Position numbers and translations under genes: made by a program
From: Pelagerythrobacter aerophilus
Lineage (GTDB): Bacteria > Pseudomonadota > Alphaproteobacteria > Sphingomonadales > Sphingomonadaceae
Direction: 5' to 3'
Assembly: GCF_003581645.1 (NCBI RefSeq)
Contig: NZ_QXFK01000009.1
Location: 38,197-102,196 of the forward strand
Length of the DNA stretch: 64,000 bases
Part shown: positions 9,273 to 17,808 of the stretch, piece by piece
Layout: each line of letters begins with the position of its first letter
Numbering within the stretch: the stretch's first letter is position 1
Notes under the pieces: generated by a model
The model's database searches: none
The model's input: only the letters and a program-made list of their open reading frames with translations
Told to the model about the DNA's origin: nothing

Positions 9273-9295
9273 TTCGGTCTTTTAGAACGGCGCGA

Positions 9296-10249
9296 TCAGG
9301 CCGCGCGAAGCTCGGGATGCGGATGCTCGCAGCGATGCACCTCGATCGTAACGTGCACATATTCTGGATGCTCTGAAAGTCGGCTGGCATAATTGTCGGG
9401 CGCGAGCGGATCATCGGCGATGAGCGAGGCGATGACTGCATACTTGCCAGGACCGATCCGCCAGATGTGCAGATCGCCGATCGCGGCGTCCCGGTCCTCG
9501 AGCGCCTCGCGCACCTCTGTGTACCGTTCAGAGGCCGCTTCGGCGTCGACAAGCACGGCAGCGGTATCGCGCAGCAGTGACCATGACCAGCGCCCGATCA
9601 CGAAAGCACCCACCAGCCCCATTGCCGCGTCCATCCATGCCCAGCCGAGGTACATGCCGGCGAGAAGGGCCACGATAGCCAGGACGGAGGTCAGGGCATC
9701 GGCAAGCACGTGGAAATAGGCGGAGCGCAGATTGTTATCGGCATGCGCATGGTCGTGGTGATGATGATGGTCGTGATCATGCCCATGGTGATGATCGGCA
9801 CCAAGCAGCCAGGCACTCGCGAGGTTCACCACGAGGCCGAGCACGGCGATCCAGATAGCCTCGGTATAGGCAATCGTGAGCGGACTGACGAACCTTTGAG
9901 CCGATTCAACCGCGATCCCGATTGCGAAGATGGCGAGGACAAGCGCGCTCGCGAAGCCGGCGAGGTCGCCCACCTTGCCGGTACCGAATGTGAAACGCGG
10001 GTTGTTCGCATGGCGGTTGGCAAACCAGTAGGCGAAGGCCGCGACGCCCAAGGCACCTGCATGGGTCGCCATGTGGATACCATCGGCGAGAAGCGCCATC
10101 GATCCGGTCCACAGGCCAGCGACGATTTCGACCACCATCATCGCGGCGGTCAAGGCAACGACATAACGCGTGCGCCGCTCATGGGCGTCGTGCGAGGCGC
10201 TCAGGAAGTTGTGATCATGGGCGAGCGGATTGGAGCTGGAATGGTGCAT
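9296..10249 (-). CDS. dmeF: DmeF-type CDF exporter (Co/Ni/Zn) with His-rich loop
   Basis: A 317-residue cation diffusion facilitator. The helix II motif DGIHMATHAGALG is characteristic of DmeF proteins, and helix V carries FHVLADALTS (HxxxD). Between helices IV and V lies a cytoplasmic loop with about 20 His and Asp residues (HHHGHDHDHHHHHDHAH), a metal-buffering segment. The C-terminal domain GDLHIWRIGPGKYAVIASL is intact. DmeF proteins export mainly Co and Ni in alphaproteobacteria. It appears to be a single-gene unit; no dmeR repressor gene is adjacent, which is unusual for the family. Confidence 0.85.
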   Translation of the reverse strand: MHHSSSNPLAHDHNFLSASHDAHERRTRYVVALTAAMMVVEIVAGLWTGSMALLADGIHMATHAGALGVAAFAYWFANRHANNPRFTFGTGKVGDLAGFASALVLAIFAIGIAVESAQRFVSPLTIAYTEAIWIAVLGLVVNLASAWLLGADHHHGHDHDHHHHHDHAHADNNLRSAYFHVLADALTSVLAIVALLAGMYLGWAWMDAAMGLVGAFVIGRWSWSLLRDTAAVLVDAEAASERYTEVREALEDRDAAIGDLHIWRIGPGKYAVIASLIADDPLAPDNYASRLSEHPEYVHVTIEVHRCEHPHPELRAA

Positions 10250-10346
10250 TGGTCGATGATTAGACCGTCGAAAAGAAGATAGAAATATGCGTAGCTTCTA
10301 AGACCGCCGCAATGATAAGCGAAGAATTGCTGGATGCTGCTAAGCT

Positions 10347-11018
10347 CTATCGCGCTTCCGGCGCGTTACCGTTGGGATACTGCCGCGCGATAGCAACGGC
10401 TTGGCGAAGCTGCTCGGGCGGCAGAGCCCCGGCGACCAGGTAAGGCCCGACAAACATAGCCGGTGTGCCGCTTATCCCGAGCATCCCAGCCTGTCGGTCC
10501 GCTCGCGCAAGCGCTGCATCGATTTCCTTGCCATGGGATTTGAGGTCGCTTTCCAGACGCTGCCAGTCGACGCCCGCCTGATCTGCTGCGGCACGGATTT
10601 TCTCGGAACTAAGCTTGCCCTGGATTTGCATGAGCGCATCGTCGAAGGCCTGGTCCTTCCCCTGATATTTCGCCGCAAGTGCGCGGCGCGCCGCTTCGAT
10701 GGAAGGCTGGCCGAAAATCGCCCAGTCCTTGAACACGATACGGACATTGCCGTCTTCCATGGCGAGAGCTGTCAGACGCGGGTGCATCTGGCGGCAGAAC
10801 GGGCACTGGTAATCGGTAAATACCACCAGGGTCAGATCGTATGATTGAGGCTCGATCCGCCGGGCCGCCGGATCTTCGGCGAGCTCCGCGATCATGGCAT
10901 TGCGCGCTTTGGCAAAGGCCTCCTCGCCCGTCTCCTGCTGGGCCGTTGCCGGTACCGCGACCGCCATGGAAACACCGGCGGCTAAGAGAAAATTCAATAG
11001 AAGCGGGCGCTTGTGCAT
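10347..11018 (-). CDS. DsbA/ScsC-like periplasmic thiol oxidoreductase
   Basis: A 223-residue thioredoxin-fold protein with a signal peptide cleaved near VPATAQ. The active site is CPFC at residues 72-75 in the context FTDYQCPFCRQMHP, and the cis-Pro loop is GISGTPAMFVG. The helical insert has the phrase LSSEKIRAAADQAGVD, shared almost word for word with the ScsC-like protein encoded at 17809, so the two are paralogues. It probably forms, isomerises or reduces disulfides in the periplasm, perhaps kept reduced by the ScsB-like protein encoded at 15625. A TTAAG-type box lies 70 bases upstream of the start. Confidence 0.85.
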   Translation of the reverse strand: MHKRPLLLNFLLAAGVSMAVAVPATAQQETGEEAFAKARNAMIAELAEDPAARRIEPQSYDLTLVVFTDYQCPFCRQMHPRLTALAMEDGNVRIVFKDWAIFGQPSIEAARRALAAKYQGKDQAFDDALMQIQGKLSSEKIRAAADQAGVDWQRLESDLKSHGKEIDAALARADRQAGMLGISGTPAMFVGPYLVAGALPPEQLRQAVAIARQYPNGNAPEAR

Positions 11019-11087
11019 CTGGTACTCTCCGAAGTCTTGGGTATTGGGTTCGTAGGATGATTGAGATATTCCAGGTGCAGCCCGGTT

Positions 11088-11104
11088 CTTAAGGGCGGCT
11101 TACG
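11088..11104 (-). promoter_or_regulatory. TTAAG-type direct repeat box (dsbA-like promoter)
   Basis: On the minus strand the site reads CGTAAG-N5-CTTAAG, ending 70 bases before the DsbA-like start. An AT-rich hexamer (AATATC) follows about 17 bases after the box, a plausible -10. Same arrangement as seven other sites in the window; probable target of the response regulator encoded at 19408. Confidence 0.55.
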
Positions 11105-11227
11105 GCGCCCCTGATCGTTCAGGGCGAGCGAGCAAGGACCCGTCGCGAGACCCAAGCGAGCCTTGCAATGGATCCCACGAAGGCAGCTCGCACGCAGGGA
11201 CGACGGATTCGAAAGACCGTGAATGAT

Positions 11228-12262
11228 CTACAACGCGCTCAAAAAGGCGGGCTCAACCGATGCGCCAAGAAGTTCATTCAGGAATGCGGAAACATCCGCA
11301 CGGATACCCGCCGCCGGAACGCCGGTCCGATAGACAAGCTCGCCCGCCCGTATGGCCCGCGCGAGCAGCATTGCTGGCGGAGCCGTGGCTCCGATAGGGG
11401 CAAAGTGCCTGCCATATTGATCGATGGCCATGGGCGCGAGACGTTCCGGCTCGCGCATGAGAGCCTCGCAAGCGCGTTCGTAGGCATCAAGCACGCGAAG
11501 CAAGGCACTTCGGCGCGGCGGCGTTTGCAGGACCTGCTCGGATGTATGCAAGCCGCCGATCGGCAGCTGGCCTTCGTCGAAACTGCGAAAGCCGGTGAAC
11601 ATGGCCTGCATATCGATAGCCGAAAGCGCAATATTGCTGCCCCCTTCGCTCCCCATTTTGGAGCGCATGACCATACCGGTACTGCCGGGGCTCGGGATAG
11701 TAATGCCGGCGGCCTGTCCGGCAGCGACTTGCGCGATACCTGCCTTGGCCGGCATGTATGCGACCTCCAGATCGCGACCGGGATCGAGGTTCGCGCGCCG
11801 TGCAGCAGCCTGGAAAATGATATCGCCGCCACCGTTTCGGCCGGAGCCCATCGGCCCGCTGACGATAACCTTGTGGCCGCGCAACTCGGCAAAGCTGCGG
11901 ATGTCCCGCGGCACCACCTCGAAGAAGCCGCGCCAGGTGTTGATCGAAACGAGCCTCAGACCGAGACTAGGTGCTGCGAGCTGCTTCTTCGCCCCGATAT
12001 AGGTCATACCCAGAAAGGCATCCGCCTCGCCGGTTCGAAACATTGAATCGATCTCGGCCGATTCCTTGATCGGCGTAAACGACAGGGGGAGGTCCGGCTC
12101 GAGGGCGAGTGCCAGCATGAGCGGAAAGACATGAGGGTTGGCCGCGGAGACTAGCCTCAGCGATGTATCGCTCCTTTCCAGCGCGGCAGAAAAGGATGCT
12201 CGTGGCACACAGCCGCTGGCGATTGATGCCGCCGCGGCCATAAGTACCGATCGCCTGTGCAA
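11228..12262 (-). CDS. ABC-type solute-binding lipoprotein (NMT1/SsuA-like)
   Basis: A 344-residue binding protein. The N-terminus combines an RR pair with a lipobox (MHRRSVLMAAAASIASGC), suggesting a Tat-exported lipoprotein. The body has the two-lobed periplasmic-binding pattern of the NMT1/THI5/SsuA group (SFAELRGHKVIVSGPMGSGR, VPRDIRSFAELRG). The start is TTG at 12262, ten bases after GGAG. No permease or ATPase gene is nearby, so it is an orphan binding protein, perhaps a ligand sensor or partner of a remote transporter. The ligand is unknown. A CTTACG-N5-CTTAAG box sits 48 bases upstream. Confidence 0.7.
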   Translation of the reverse strand: MHRRSVLMAAAASIASGCVPRASFSAALERSDTSLRLVSAANPHVFPLMLALALEPDLPLSFTPIKESAEIDSMFRTGEADAFLGMTYIGAKKQLAAPSLGLRLVSINTWRGFFEVVPRDIRSFAELRGHKVIVSGPMGSGRNGGGDIIFQAAARRANLDPGRDLEVAYMPAKAGIAQVAAGQAAGITIPSPGSTGMVMRSKMGSEGGSNIALSAIDMQAMFTGFRSFDEGQLPIGGLHTSEQVLQTPPRRSALLRVLDAYERACEALMREPERLAPMAIDQYGRHFAPIGATAPPAMLLARAIRAGELVYRTGVPAAGIRADVSAFLNELLGASVEPAFLSAL

Positions 12263-12309
12263 AATGCGCCACTCCTACTGATCGAATGGATTGACGGTCG
12301 AGGCTGCGC

Positions 12310-12326
12310 CTTACGACAGCCTTAAG
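12310..12326. promoter_or_regulatory. TTAAG-type box (solute-binding protein promoter)
   Basis: CTTACG-ACAGC-CTTAAG on the plus strand, 48 bases upstream of the TTG start at 12262. Relative to that gene the two half-sites are in the opposite order from most other sites in the window. Spacer is exactly five bases. Confidence 0.5.
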
Positions 12327-12528
12327 TCCAGTCGGATCTTGCTCCTTCAATCAGCGAGCCCACTCCTGCGAAAGTGCGCGCCGCCCGCCACGATCCCTGG
12401 CTGGTCAAGACTACGGCGACCAGGAAAACGATGCGCGCTCTATTGCCATCGATGAGCCGGGCGTTGCTGCCCATATGGGGATAGTCGTCACCACCCCTTT
12501 TGAAGGCCGCTTCCGGCAAGCCGTTCAC

Positions 12529-12545
12529 GCTAAGCCGCGCTTAAG
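12529..12545 (+). promoter_or_regulatory. TTAAG-type box (lnt-like promoter)
   Basis: GCTAAG-CCGCG-CTTAAG, ending 23 bases before the ATG of the lnt-like gene. That is too close for a conventional -10 plus leader, so the gene may be leaderless, the box may act differently here, or the start may be mis-set. The scsD-like gene has the same 23-base geometry. Confidence 0.45.
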
Positions 12546-12568
12546 ACGCATGCGGTTTGGCACCTGCC

Positions 12569-14083
12569 ATGTTTCGCCGGATTTCGCGCCTGTTGATCGC
12601 CGCCATCCTCGGAACCGTCGCGGCGCAAGGCTTTGCGCCTGCCAATGCGCCTGTCCTTTCGCTCGCCGCGCTTGGCGGCCTTTTCTACCTGATCCGCCAC
12701 GATCGGGCTGCACCCATATTCTGGATTGTGACAGCCTACGCGGGAGCCATGTGGATTGCCGCGCTGCGCTGGCTTCCAAGAGCGTTTGTGATGATGGACC
12801 CGCCAGCCGTTACGGCTGGCTGGCTGGCACTCGTCGCCCTGTCTGCGATCCTGTCGCTCTTCTGGTCCGTCCCCTTCGCCCTTGCCCGAAGATACGCCAA
12901 CAGAAATCACGGCACGCAGCTCTTGGCGACAAGTTCGCTTCTTGTGCTCGGCGAATGGGCGAGGTCTACCACTATCATCGGTTTCGCGTGGAACCCGCTT
13001 GGCGCGATCTGGCTCGAGGTTCCGGCTATCGTGCGGTCTGCTTCGGTCATCGGCATAACCGGCCTCTCATTTGCGACGGTGCTTGCGGCCGGACTCGTTC
13101 TGCAGATCGCCAGGCATCCGCGACGTGTCGGGGCAAGCCTCGGATTTATCGGGGCTCTCGCAATCCTCCTCGGGCGTTCGTCGGTTGCTCCTCCTGATAC
13201 GGCGCAGCAGGTCGCGCTGATCCAGGGTAACATACCGCAAAGGGTCAAATGGGACGAGAACCGACTCGACGAGCAAGTGGATATCTATCTCGGTTTGACA
13301 GCCGGTATTTCCTCGACTGCGCCGGGCGTGCGCATCTTCTGGCCTGAAGCCGCGATCCCCTATGTTCTCGAGGACCGGAAGGCGCTGCTCGATGAAATCG
13401 GGAAAACGCTTCGGACCGGCGACATGCTGTTCGTCGGAGCTCTGGGTCGCGACGCCGACGGACACTATGCCAATAGTGTCTACCTGATCGATGCCTCCGG
13501 GCGGGTTCGCAACCGTTACGACAAGCGCATCCTCGTCCCGTTCGGGGAATATGTGCCGTTCGAGTCCTTGCTCGAGGCATTGCGCCTCGCCCGATATGCC
13601 CCTGGCCGCGACGCCCTTGCGCCGGGGGCAGCGATCCCGGCCATTCCATTGGCCGGCGGCGAGGCAGGCGTGGCGATATGTTTCGAGGCCACTTTCCCCG
13701 GCTTCGGCTCCGGGTTCACTACGCGGCCCGATTACATCGTCAATCCCACGAACGACGCGTGGTTCGGTCCTACCGGCGCTCCGCAACATCTGGCGCAGGC
13801 GCGCATCAGAGCGCTTGAAAGCGGATTGCCGGTACTTCGCGCGACGCAGACGGGCATATCCGCGATAATCCGGTCCGATGGTTCGATCGCCGGGCATCTC
13901 GAGAGCGGTGTCCGCGGCGTTCTCGTCGGTCGTCTTCCCGCCGCTGCGCAGGCGACCGTGTTCTCAAAGTTCGGCGCGGGCTACGTGCTCGTGTTCCTTG
14001 TCGGGTCCTTCGGCCCGATCCTGGCTAGCCGTCGGCGGAACGCCGTCAGACAAGCTCGATGGAACTCCCGACGGAAGCGTTAG
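12569..14083 (+). CDS. lnt: Apolipoprotein N-acyltransferase paralogue (Lnt/CutE-like)
   Basis: A 504-residue inner-membrane protein: about six N-terminal helices, a periplasmic nitrilase-fold domain from about residue 215, and a C-terminal helix. The family's catalytic Glu-Lys-Cys triad is visible: WPEAAIPY (Glu), YDKRILVPFGEYVPFE (Lys) and GVAICFEATFP (Cys). Lnt adds the third acyl chain to lipoproteins; it was first named CutE for copper sensitivity. Its place among scs, dsbA-like and efflux genes suggests an accessory copy serving envelope stress rather than the housekeeping enzyme. The ATG at 12569 gives a normal Lnt N-terminus; a TTG at 12557 is possible. The 3' end overlaps the convergent SoxB-like gene by 38 bases. 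Confidence 0.85.
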   Translation: MFRRISRLLIAAILGTVAAQGFAPANAPVLSLAALGGLFYLIRHDRAAPIFWIVTAYAGAMWIAALRWLPRAFVMMDPPAVTAGWLALVALSAILSLFWSVPFALARRYANRNHGTQLLATSSLLVLGEWARSTTIIGFAWNPLGAIWLEVPAIVRSASVIGITGLSFATVLAAGLVLQIARHPRRVGASLGFIGALAILLGRSSVAPPDTAQQVALIQGNIPQRVKWDENRLDEQVDIYLGLTAGISSTAPGVRIFWPEAAIPYVLEDRKALLDEIGKTLRTGDMLFVGALGRDADGHYANSVYLIDASGRVRNRYDKRILVPFGEYVPFESLLEALRLARYAPGRDALAPGAAIPAIPLAGGEAGVAICFEATFPGFGSGFTTRPDYIVNPTNDAWFGPTGAPQHLAQARIRALESGLPVLRATQTGISAIIRSDGSIAGHLESGVRGVLVGRLPAAAQATVFSKFGAGYVLVFLVGSFGPILASRRRNAVRQARWNSRRKR

Positions 14084-15479
14084 TGAAGGGACGCGTGAGC
14101 CGTTTGCGCAGGGCTGTGATCGTATCGATAGGAAGCTGTCGCCGGTTCTTGCCGAACCGCGCGGGCACGCCCTGCTCGGTAATGAATCCCACAGCATAAA
14201 CGGCGCTATCTTCCACCGGCCGACCTTCCAGAAACAGGCGCTCGATCCGCTGACCCTCGGGATTTTCGGCCTTGAAAGCGAGGCCCACCCCGCGCATGCG
14301 CTTGATGTAACCGCCCATCTGGTCATAGGGATCGGCCGCAAAGGTTCGTTCGAGGTTTTCCTCGATCATCTGCCGGATTTCCGCGCCGGTCACCTCGGCA
14401 AGGCTGACGGGAGGATTGGTTGGAACCATGTTCCACAAATCGCCCAGCGTAATCGGTCCCGCCGGTATCGGCGCACCGTAACGCCAGCCGTTGGAGAAGG
14501 CGATCTGCGTACCGGCGACTTCGGCAATCGCCTCGAGCAGAAGATCGTCCATCGGGCTCGACAGCATGGCATAACGATGCAGGGCTACATCGGTCCTGCC
14601 CACGGCCTCGGCCATGGCTTCGCGCTCGCCGACGAGCGCCGCGGTTACAGCGGCCTCGAGTGCCAAATCGGGATGAACGCTTTCATCGACTGCGATGAGC
14701 GCGTGCGTCCAGCCGATGAGTTCGCCGTCCCGCAAATCGAGGTCGAGCCGGCCAACGAATGACCCGTGGCAGCCGGACTGGAAGATGAGGCAGCCTTCGA
14801 CCTCGATAGCATGCTCCATGCGGTTATGGGTATGGCCGCTGACGATCACATCGATGCCGGGCACGTCCTTGGCAAACTGCACGTCCTGCGGGAAGCCGAC
14901 ATGGGAGAGTACGACCAGCAGATCGACATGCGGGCGCATTTGCGCGACGTGAGCATGAAGTTCCCTAGTGCCGATCTCGAATCGCAGACCTTCGCTGAAA
15001 TGAGGCGGCATGGTCTTGTCGACGATCGGACAGGCAAGGCCGATCAGCCCGATCCGCAGCCCGGCGCGCTCGACGATCGTGGCGGCGGGCAGGAACAGCT
15101 CGCCGCTTTCCTCGCGATAGATATTCGCGGCCAATACCGGATAGGGCAGCTCGCTGGCGAGCGCCTGCACCCGGTCCGGACCAAAGGCGAATTCCCAATG
15201 GAGCGTCATGGCATCGAAGCCCAGTTCGGCCACAAGCGGAGCAAGGGCTTTCGCCTCGTCCGAAACCGCGAAATGCGTCCCATGGAAGGTGTCGCCATTG
15301 TCCAGCGCCAGCACGCCGCCCGGATTGTCGGCGCGGGCACGCTCGAAGATCGTCTTGATGCGGGCTAGACCGCCAAGCGTCTCGAACACGGGAGTTCCAT
15401 CGGCTCCATACCGAATCTCGTTATGCGGTTCGGCGTATCCATGAAGGTCGTTGAGCTGCAGTATCGTCAGGCGGGTCAT
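14046..15479 (-). CDS. SoxB-like metallophosphoesterase/5'-nucleotidase-fold protein
   Basis: A 477-residue two-domain protein of the 5'-nucleotidase superfamily. Metal ligands are visible as DLH (11-13), GD (62-63), SHVG (192-195) and GHTH (215-218). The usual GNHEFD catalytic motif is replaced by LHWEFAFG (93-100), the pattern found in the thiosulfohydrolase SoxB (GHWEFTYG), so sulfur-ester chemistry is more likely than nucleotide hydrolysis. The C-terminal domain has SNGWRYGAPIPAGPIT. No signal peptide is visible, unlike the other two family members here, and no soxYZ or soxAX genes are in the window. The ATG follows AAAGG. Overlaps the lnt-like gene tail to tail by 38 bases. Confidence 0.75.
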   Translation of the reverse strand: MTRLTILQLNDLHGYAEPHNEIRYGADGTPVFETLGGLARIKTIFERARADNPGGVLALDNGDTFHGTHFAVSDEAKALAPLVAELGFDAMTLHWEFAFGPDRVQALASELPYPVLAANIYREESGELFLPAATIVERAGLRIGLIGLACPIVDKTMPPHFSEGLRFEIGTRELHAHVAQMRPHVDLLVVLSHVGFPQDVQFAKDVPGIDVIVSGHTHNRMEHAIEVEGCLIFQSGCHGSFVGRLDLDLRDGELIGWTHALIAVDESVHPDLALEAAVTAALVGEREAMAEAVGRTDVALHRYAMLSSPMDDLLLEAIAEVAGTQIAFSNGWRYGAPIPAGPITLGDLWNMVPTNPPVSLAEVTGAEIRQMIEENLERTFAADPYDQMGGYIKRMRGVGLAFKAENPEGQRIERLFLEGRPVEDSAVYAVGFITEQGVPARFGKNRRQLPIDTITALRKRLTRPFTNASVGSSIELV

Positions 15480-15624
15480 GGTCTCGACCTTTCAGTTCTT
15501 CGTATTGCCAAATGGGTTGCGCTGCGGTGCACCGCCAGCGCATCGACAGGAGTGAGCATCTCTTGCTCTATCGAGATCGTGATCGAGGCTTACGTTCCGC
15601 TGCAGCCATCCCGGGCGAGGAGGG

Positions 15625-17805
15625 TCACGAGGCAGCCTCTCCCACTTCCTCTGCCTTGCCGATGAGAACCTGCGGAGTAAGGACCTGCGGTAGCACCTCG
15701 GCAGCCTCGCCGGGCGCATAGAACTGGTAGAAGGGTATCGAGTTGCGACCGTGATCGGCAAGATAAGCCGTGATCTCGGGGTCCTGCCGCGTCCAGTCGC
15801 CCGTGAGTGTCACCACGCCGGCTTCGGCAAAGGCCTCCTGCGTCGCCTCGGTATCGATGGCAACGCGTTCGTTGACCTTGCAGACCAGGCACCAGTCGGC
15901 GGTAAAATCGACGAAGACAGGAGTGCCTGCCGCCCGCAGTTCCGCCAGCCGGGCGGTGCTGAACGTCTCGTGGAGGTCCCCTTCCGCGATCTCGCCCGAG
16001 GCCGTCGCTGCGCTCGGCGCTTCGGGAATACCGACCGTGAGGACGGCTGCCAGCGCCAGCGCCGCTGGCGCGAGCGTCAGCCATCCTGCGGAGCCGCGCC
16101 GTTGGCGCAGGCCGTACCACCACAGGGACACGGCAAAGAGCGAGAGAACCAGCAGGCCCAAAGCCATTCCGTTGACGCCGGTCTGGCGACCGAGAAGCCA
16201 GGCGAGCGCCAGCGCCGTCGCGAACATCGGCAGCGAGAGCACTTTACGCAGCGTATCCATCCACGCGCCGGGCTTGGGCAGTCGCCGCTGGACCGCAGGA
16301 ATGAAGGCGACGGCAAGGAACGGCAGCGCCATTCCCAGGCCCAGCATTGCGAATACCGCAAGGGCGAGCGGCGCAGGAAGCACGAGGGCCGCCCCGAGCG
16401 CGCCGGCCATGAAAGGCCCGCTGCATGGCATGGCGATGAAGGCAGCCAAAGCTCCGGTCGAAAATGCGCCGAGGAAGCCGCCGGTCTGGCTGCCGCGCGC
16501 AGCGAATGCGGGCATCGGCAATTCGAACAGGCCGGCTAGGTTCAAGGCGATAGCGCCGGTCAGGACAAGCAGCACCAGGATAACGCCAGGGGACTGCAGC
16601 TGGAAGGACCAGCCTATCTCCATGCCGATGGCGCGCAAGCCGATGAGCAGTGCGCCGAGCAGAAGCGCGGTGGCAATTACGCCGGCCGCATAGCCCGCCC
16701 CCTCCACCCGCGCCGCGCGCGGATCGCCCCCGCTCTTGGCGAGCGACAGCGCCTTCAGGCTGAGGATGGGAAAGACGCAGGGCATCAGATTGAGGAGTAA
16801 TCCGCCAAGGAGCGCACCCACGAGGGCAATGCGCAGGACATCGCCTGAAACGGCCTGCGTTGCCAAAGAGGGCGCGGCGGCGCTTTCCGTGGCTGGCACC
16901 GGATCGACCATCGTCGGCAACGGCTCCTGGTCCGCCTGTGACAGCATCTCGTCGTCAGGGATTTCGCCCGATTGCGCTGATGGTTGCGCGTTAGCCGACG
17001 AGCTCGCGACCGTGCGCGCGCTTACGAGATAGGATTTCGTGCCGTTTGAGAGAACGCCGCGAAAAGCCGTACCGGGGGCCGTTCCTGCGGCGGGAATGCG
17101 CAGGCTGATGCCATCGCCATTGCGGCTGACGGTCTGCTTTGCCGCGGCATCGAACCAGCCTTCCTGCTCGGGGAACAGGCGGTAATTGCCTCTTGATACC
17201 GCAGGGGACGAGAACACCCAGTCATTTCCGTCGCGGGTCAGCGTCGCGCCGCTGAGCGGTTTGGGCATAGCCCTTTCCGCCGCAGCGACGATCCGTGCAC
17301 CGGCGGCATCGGGCGCTCCCGATCCGACCTCCAGATTTGCCGAAAGCGTCGCGCGTTCGGGCACGCACAGCGTGTCGGAACAGACCAGCCAGCTCAGCGC
17401 AACTTCAACGGGCAAGGCCGTCCCTGGCGCGAGAGATTGCGGCACTTTCATCGTGGCGAGAAGCGAGAACGGTCCGTCGTGAACATAGCTTGCGATACCC
17501 TGCACATCGAGCAGATGGGGAGCCGGATGACGCAAGGGCGAAACGGAGACGCCGGCCGGTACATCCCAGTCCGCCTCGACCGGCAGGCCCGCCGCACCCG
17601 GATTGGTCCAATAGCCATGCCAGCCTGCTTCCGGCTTCATCCTGATCGCGAGGGTCACCGATTCCCCGGGCTTGGGCGAGCGGGTTTCGAAGGCGAGCGA
17701 TGCTTCGATATGGCGTTCCTGGGCGGATGCAGGAGCAAGGGCGATGACGCCGCCCCCGAGGGCCAGCGTCACCAGAAGCGTAAGCAGGCGGCGCAAGACA
17801 ATCAT
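15625..17805 (-). CDS. scsB: ScsB/DsbD-like transmembrane thiol-disulfide reductase
   Basis: A 726-residue protein with three modules. The signal peptide is followed by a periplasmic alpha domain whose cysteines lie in LSWLVCSDTLCVPE; then comes a membrane domain of about eight helices with the redox Cys pair in LMPCVFPILSLKALSL and AMPCSGPFMAG; then a C-terminal thioredoxin domain with CLVC (FTADWCLVCKVNE). It should carry electrons from cytosolic thioredoxin to periplasmic ScsC/DsbA-like proteins. It starts three bases after the scsC-like stop, with GGAGGC inside the end of that gene. Domain order and neighbours fit the suppressor-of-copper-sensitivity system. A copper role is known for the family, not shown here. 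Confidence 0.88.
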   Translation of the reverse strand: MIVLRRLLTLLVTLALGGGVIALAPASAQERHIEASLAFETRSPKPGESVTLAIRMKPEAGWHGYWTNPGAAGLPVEADWDVPAGVSVSPLRHPAPHLLDVQGIASYVHDGPFSLLATMKVPQSLAPGTALPVEVALSWLVCSDTLCVPERATLSANLEVGSGAPDAAGARIVAAAERAMPKPLSGATLTRDGNDWVFSSPAVSRGNYRLFPEQEGWFDAAAKQTVSRNGDGISLRIPAAGTAPGTAFRGVLSNGTKSYLVSARTVASSSANAQPSAQSGEIPDDEMLSQADQEPLPTMVDPVPATESAAAPSLATQAVSGDVLRIALVGALLGGLLLNLMPCVFPILSLKALSLAKSGGDPRAARVEGAGYAAGVIATALLLGALLIGLRAIGMEIGWSFQLQSPGVILVLLVLTGAIALNLAGLFELPMPAFAARGSQTGGFLGAFSTGALAAFIAMPCSGPFMAGALGAALVLPAPLALAVFAMLGLGMALPFLAVAFIPAVQRRLPKPGAWMDTLRKVLSLPMFATALALAWLLGRQTGVNGMALGLLVLSLFAVSLWWYGLRQRRGSAGWLTLAPAALALAAVLTVGIPEAPSAATASGEIAEGDLHETFSTARLAELRAAGTPVFVDFTADWCLVCKVNERVAIDTEATQEAFAEAGVVTLTGDWTRQDPEITAYLADHGRNSIPFYQFYAPGEAAEVLPQVLTPQVLIGKAEEVGEAAS

Positions 17806-17808
17806 GGA

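Larger units (their letters stand above)
12263..12568. other. Divergent intergenic region with two regulatory boxes
   Basis: This 306-base gap separates the minus-strand solute-binding gene from the plus-strand lnt-like gene. It holds two TTAAG-type boxes (12310-12326 and 12529-12545). A 68-codon minus-strand open frame (12322-12528) overlaps the first box and has no recognisable family, so I do not call it a gene. Nothing else is evident. Confidence 0.5.

Noticed and set aside
12322..12528. 68-codon minus-strand frame in the lnt-like/binding-protein gap
   Set aside because: Overlaps a regulatory box, has no ribosome site and no recognisable family.
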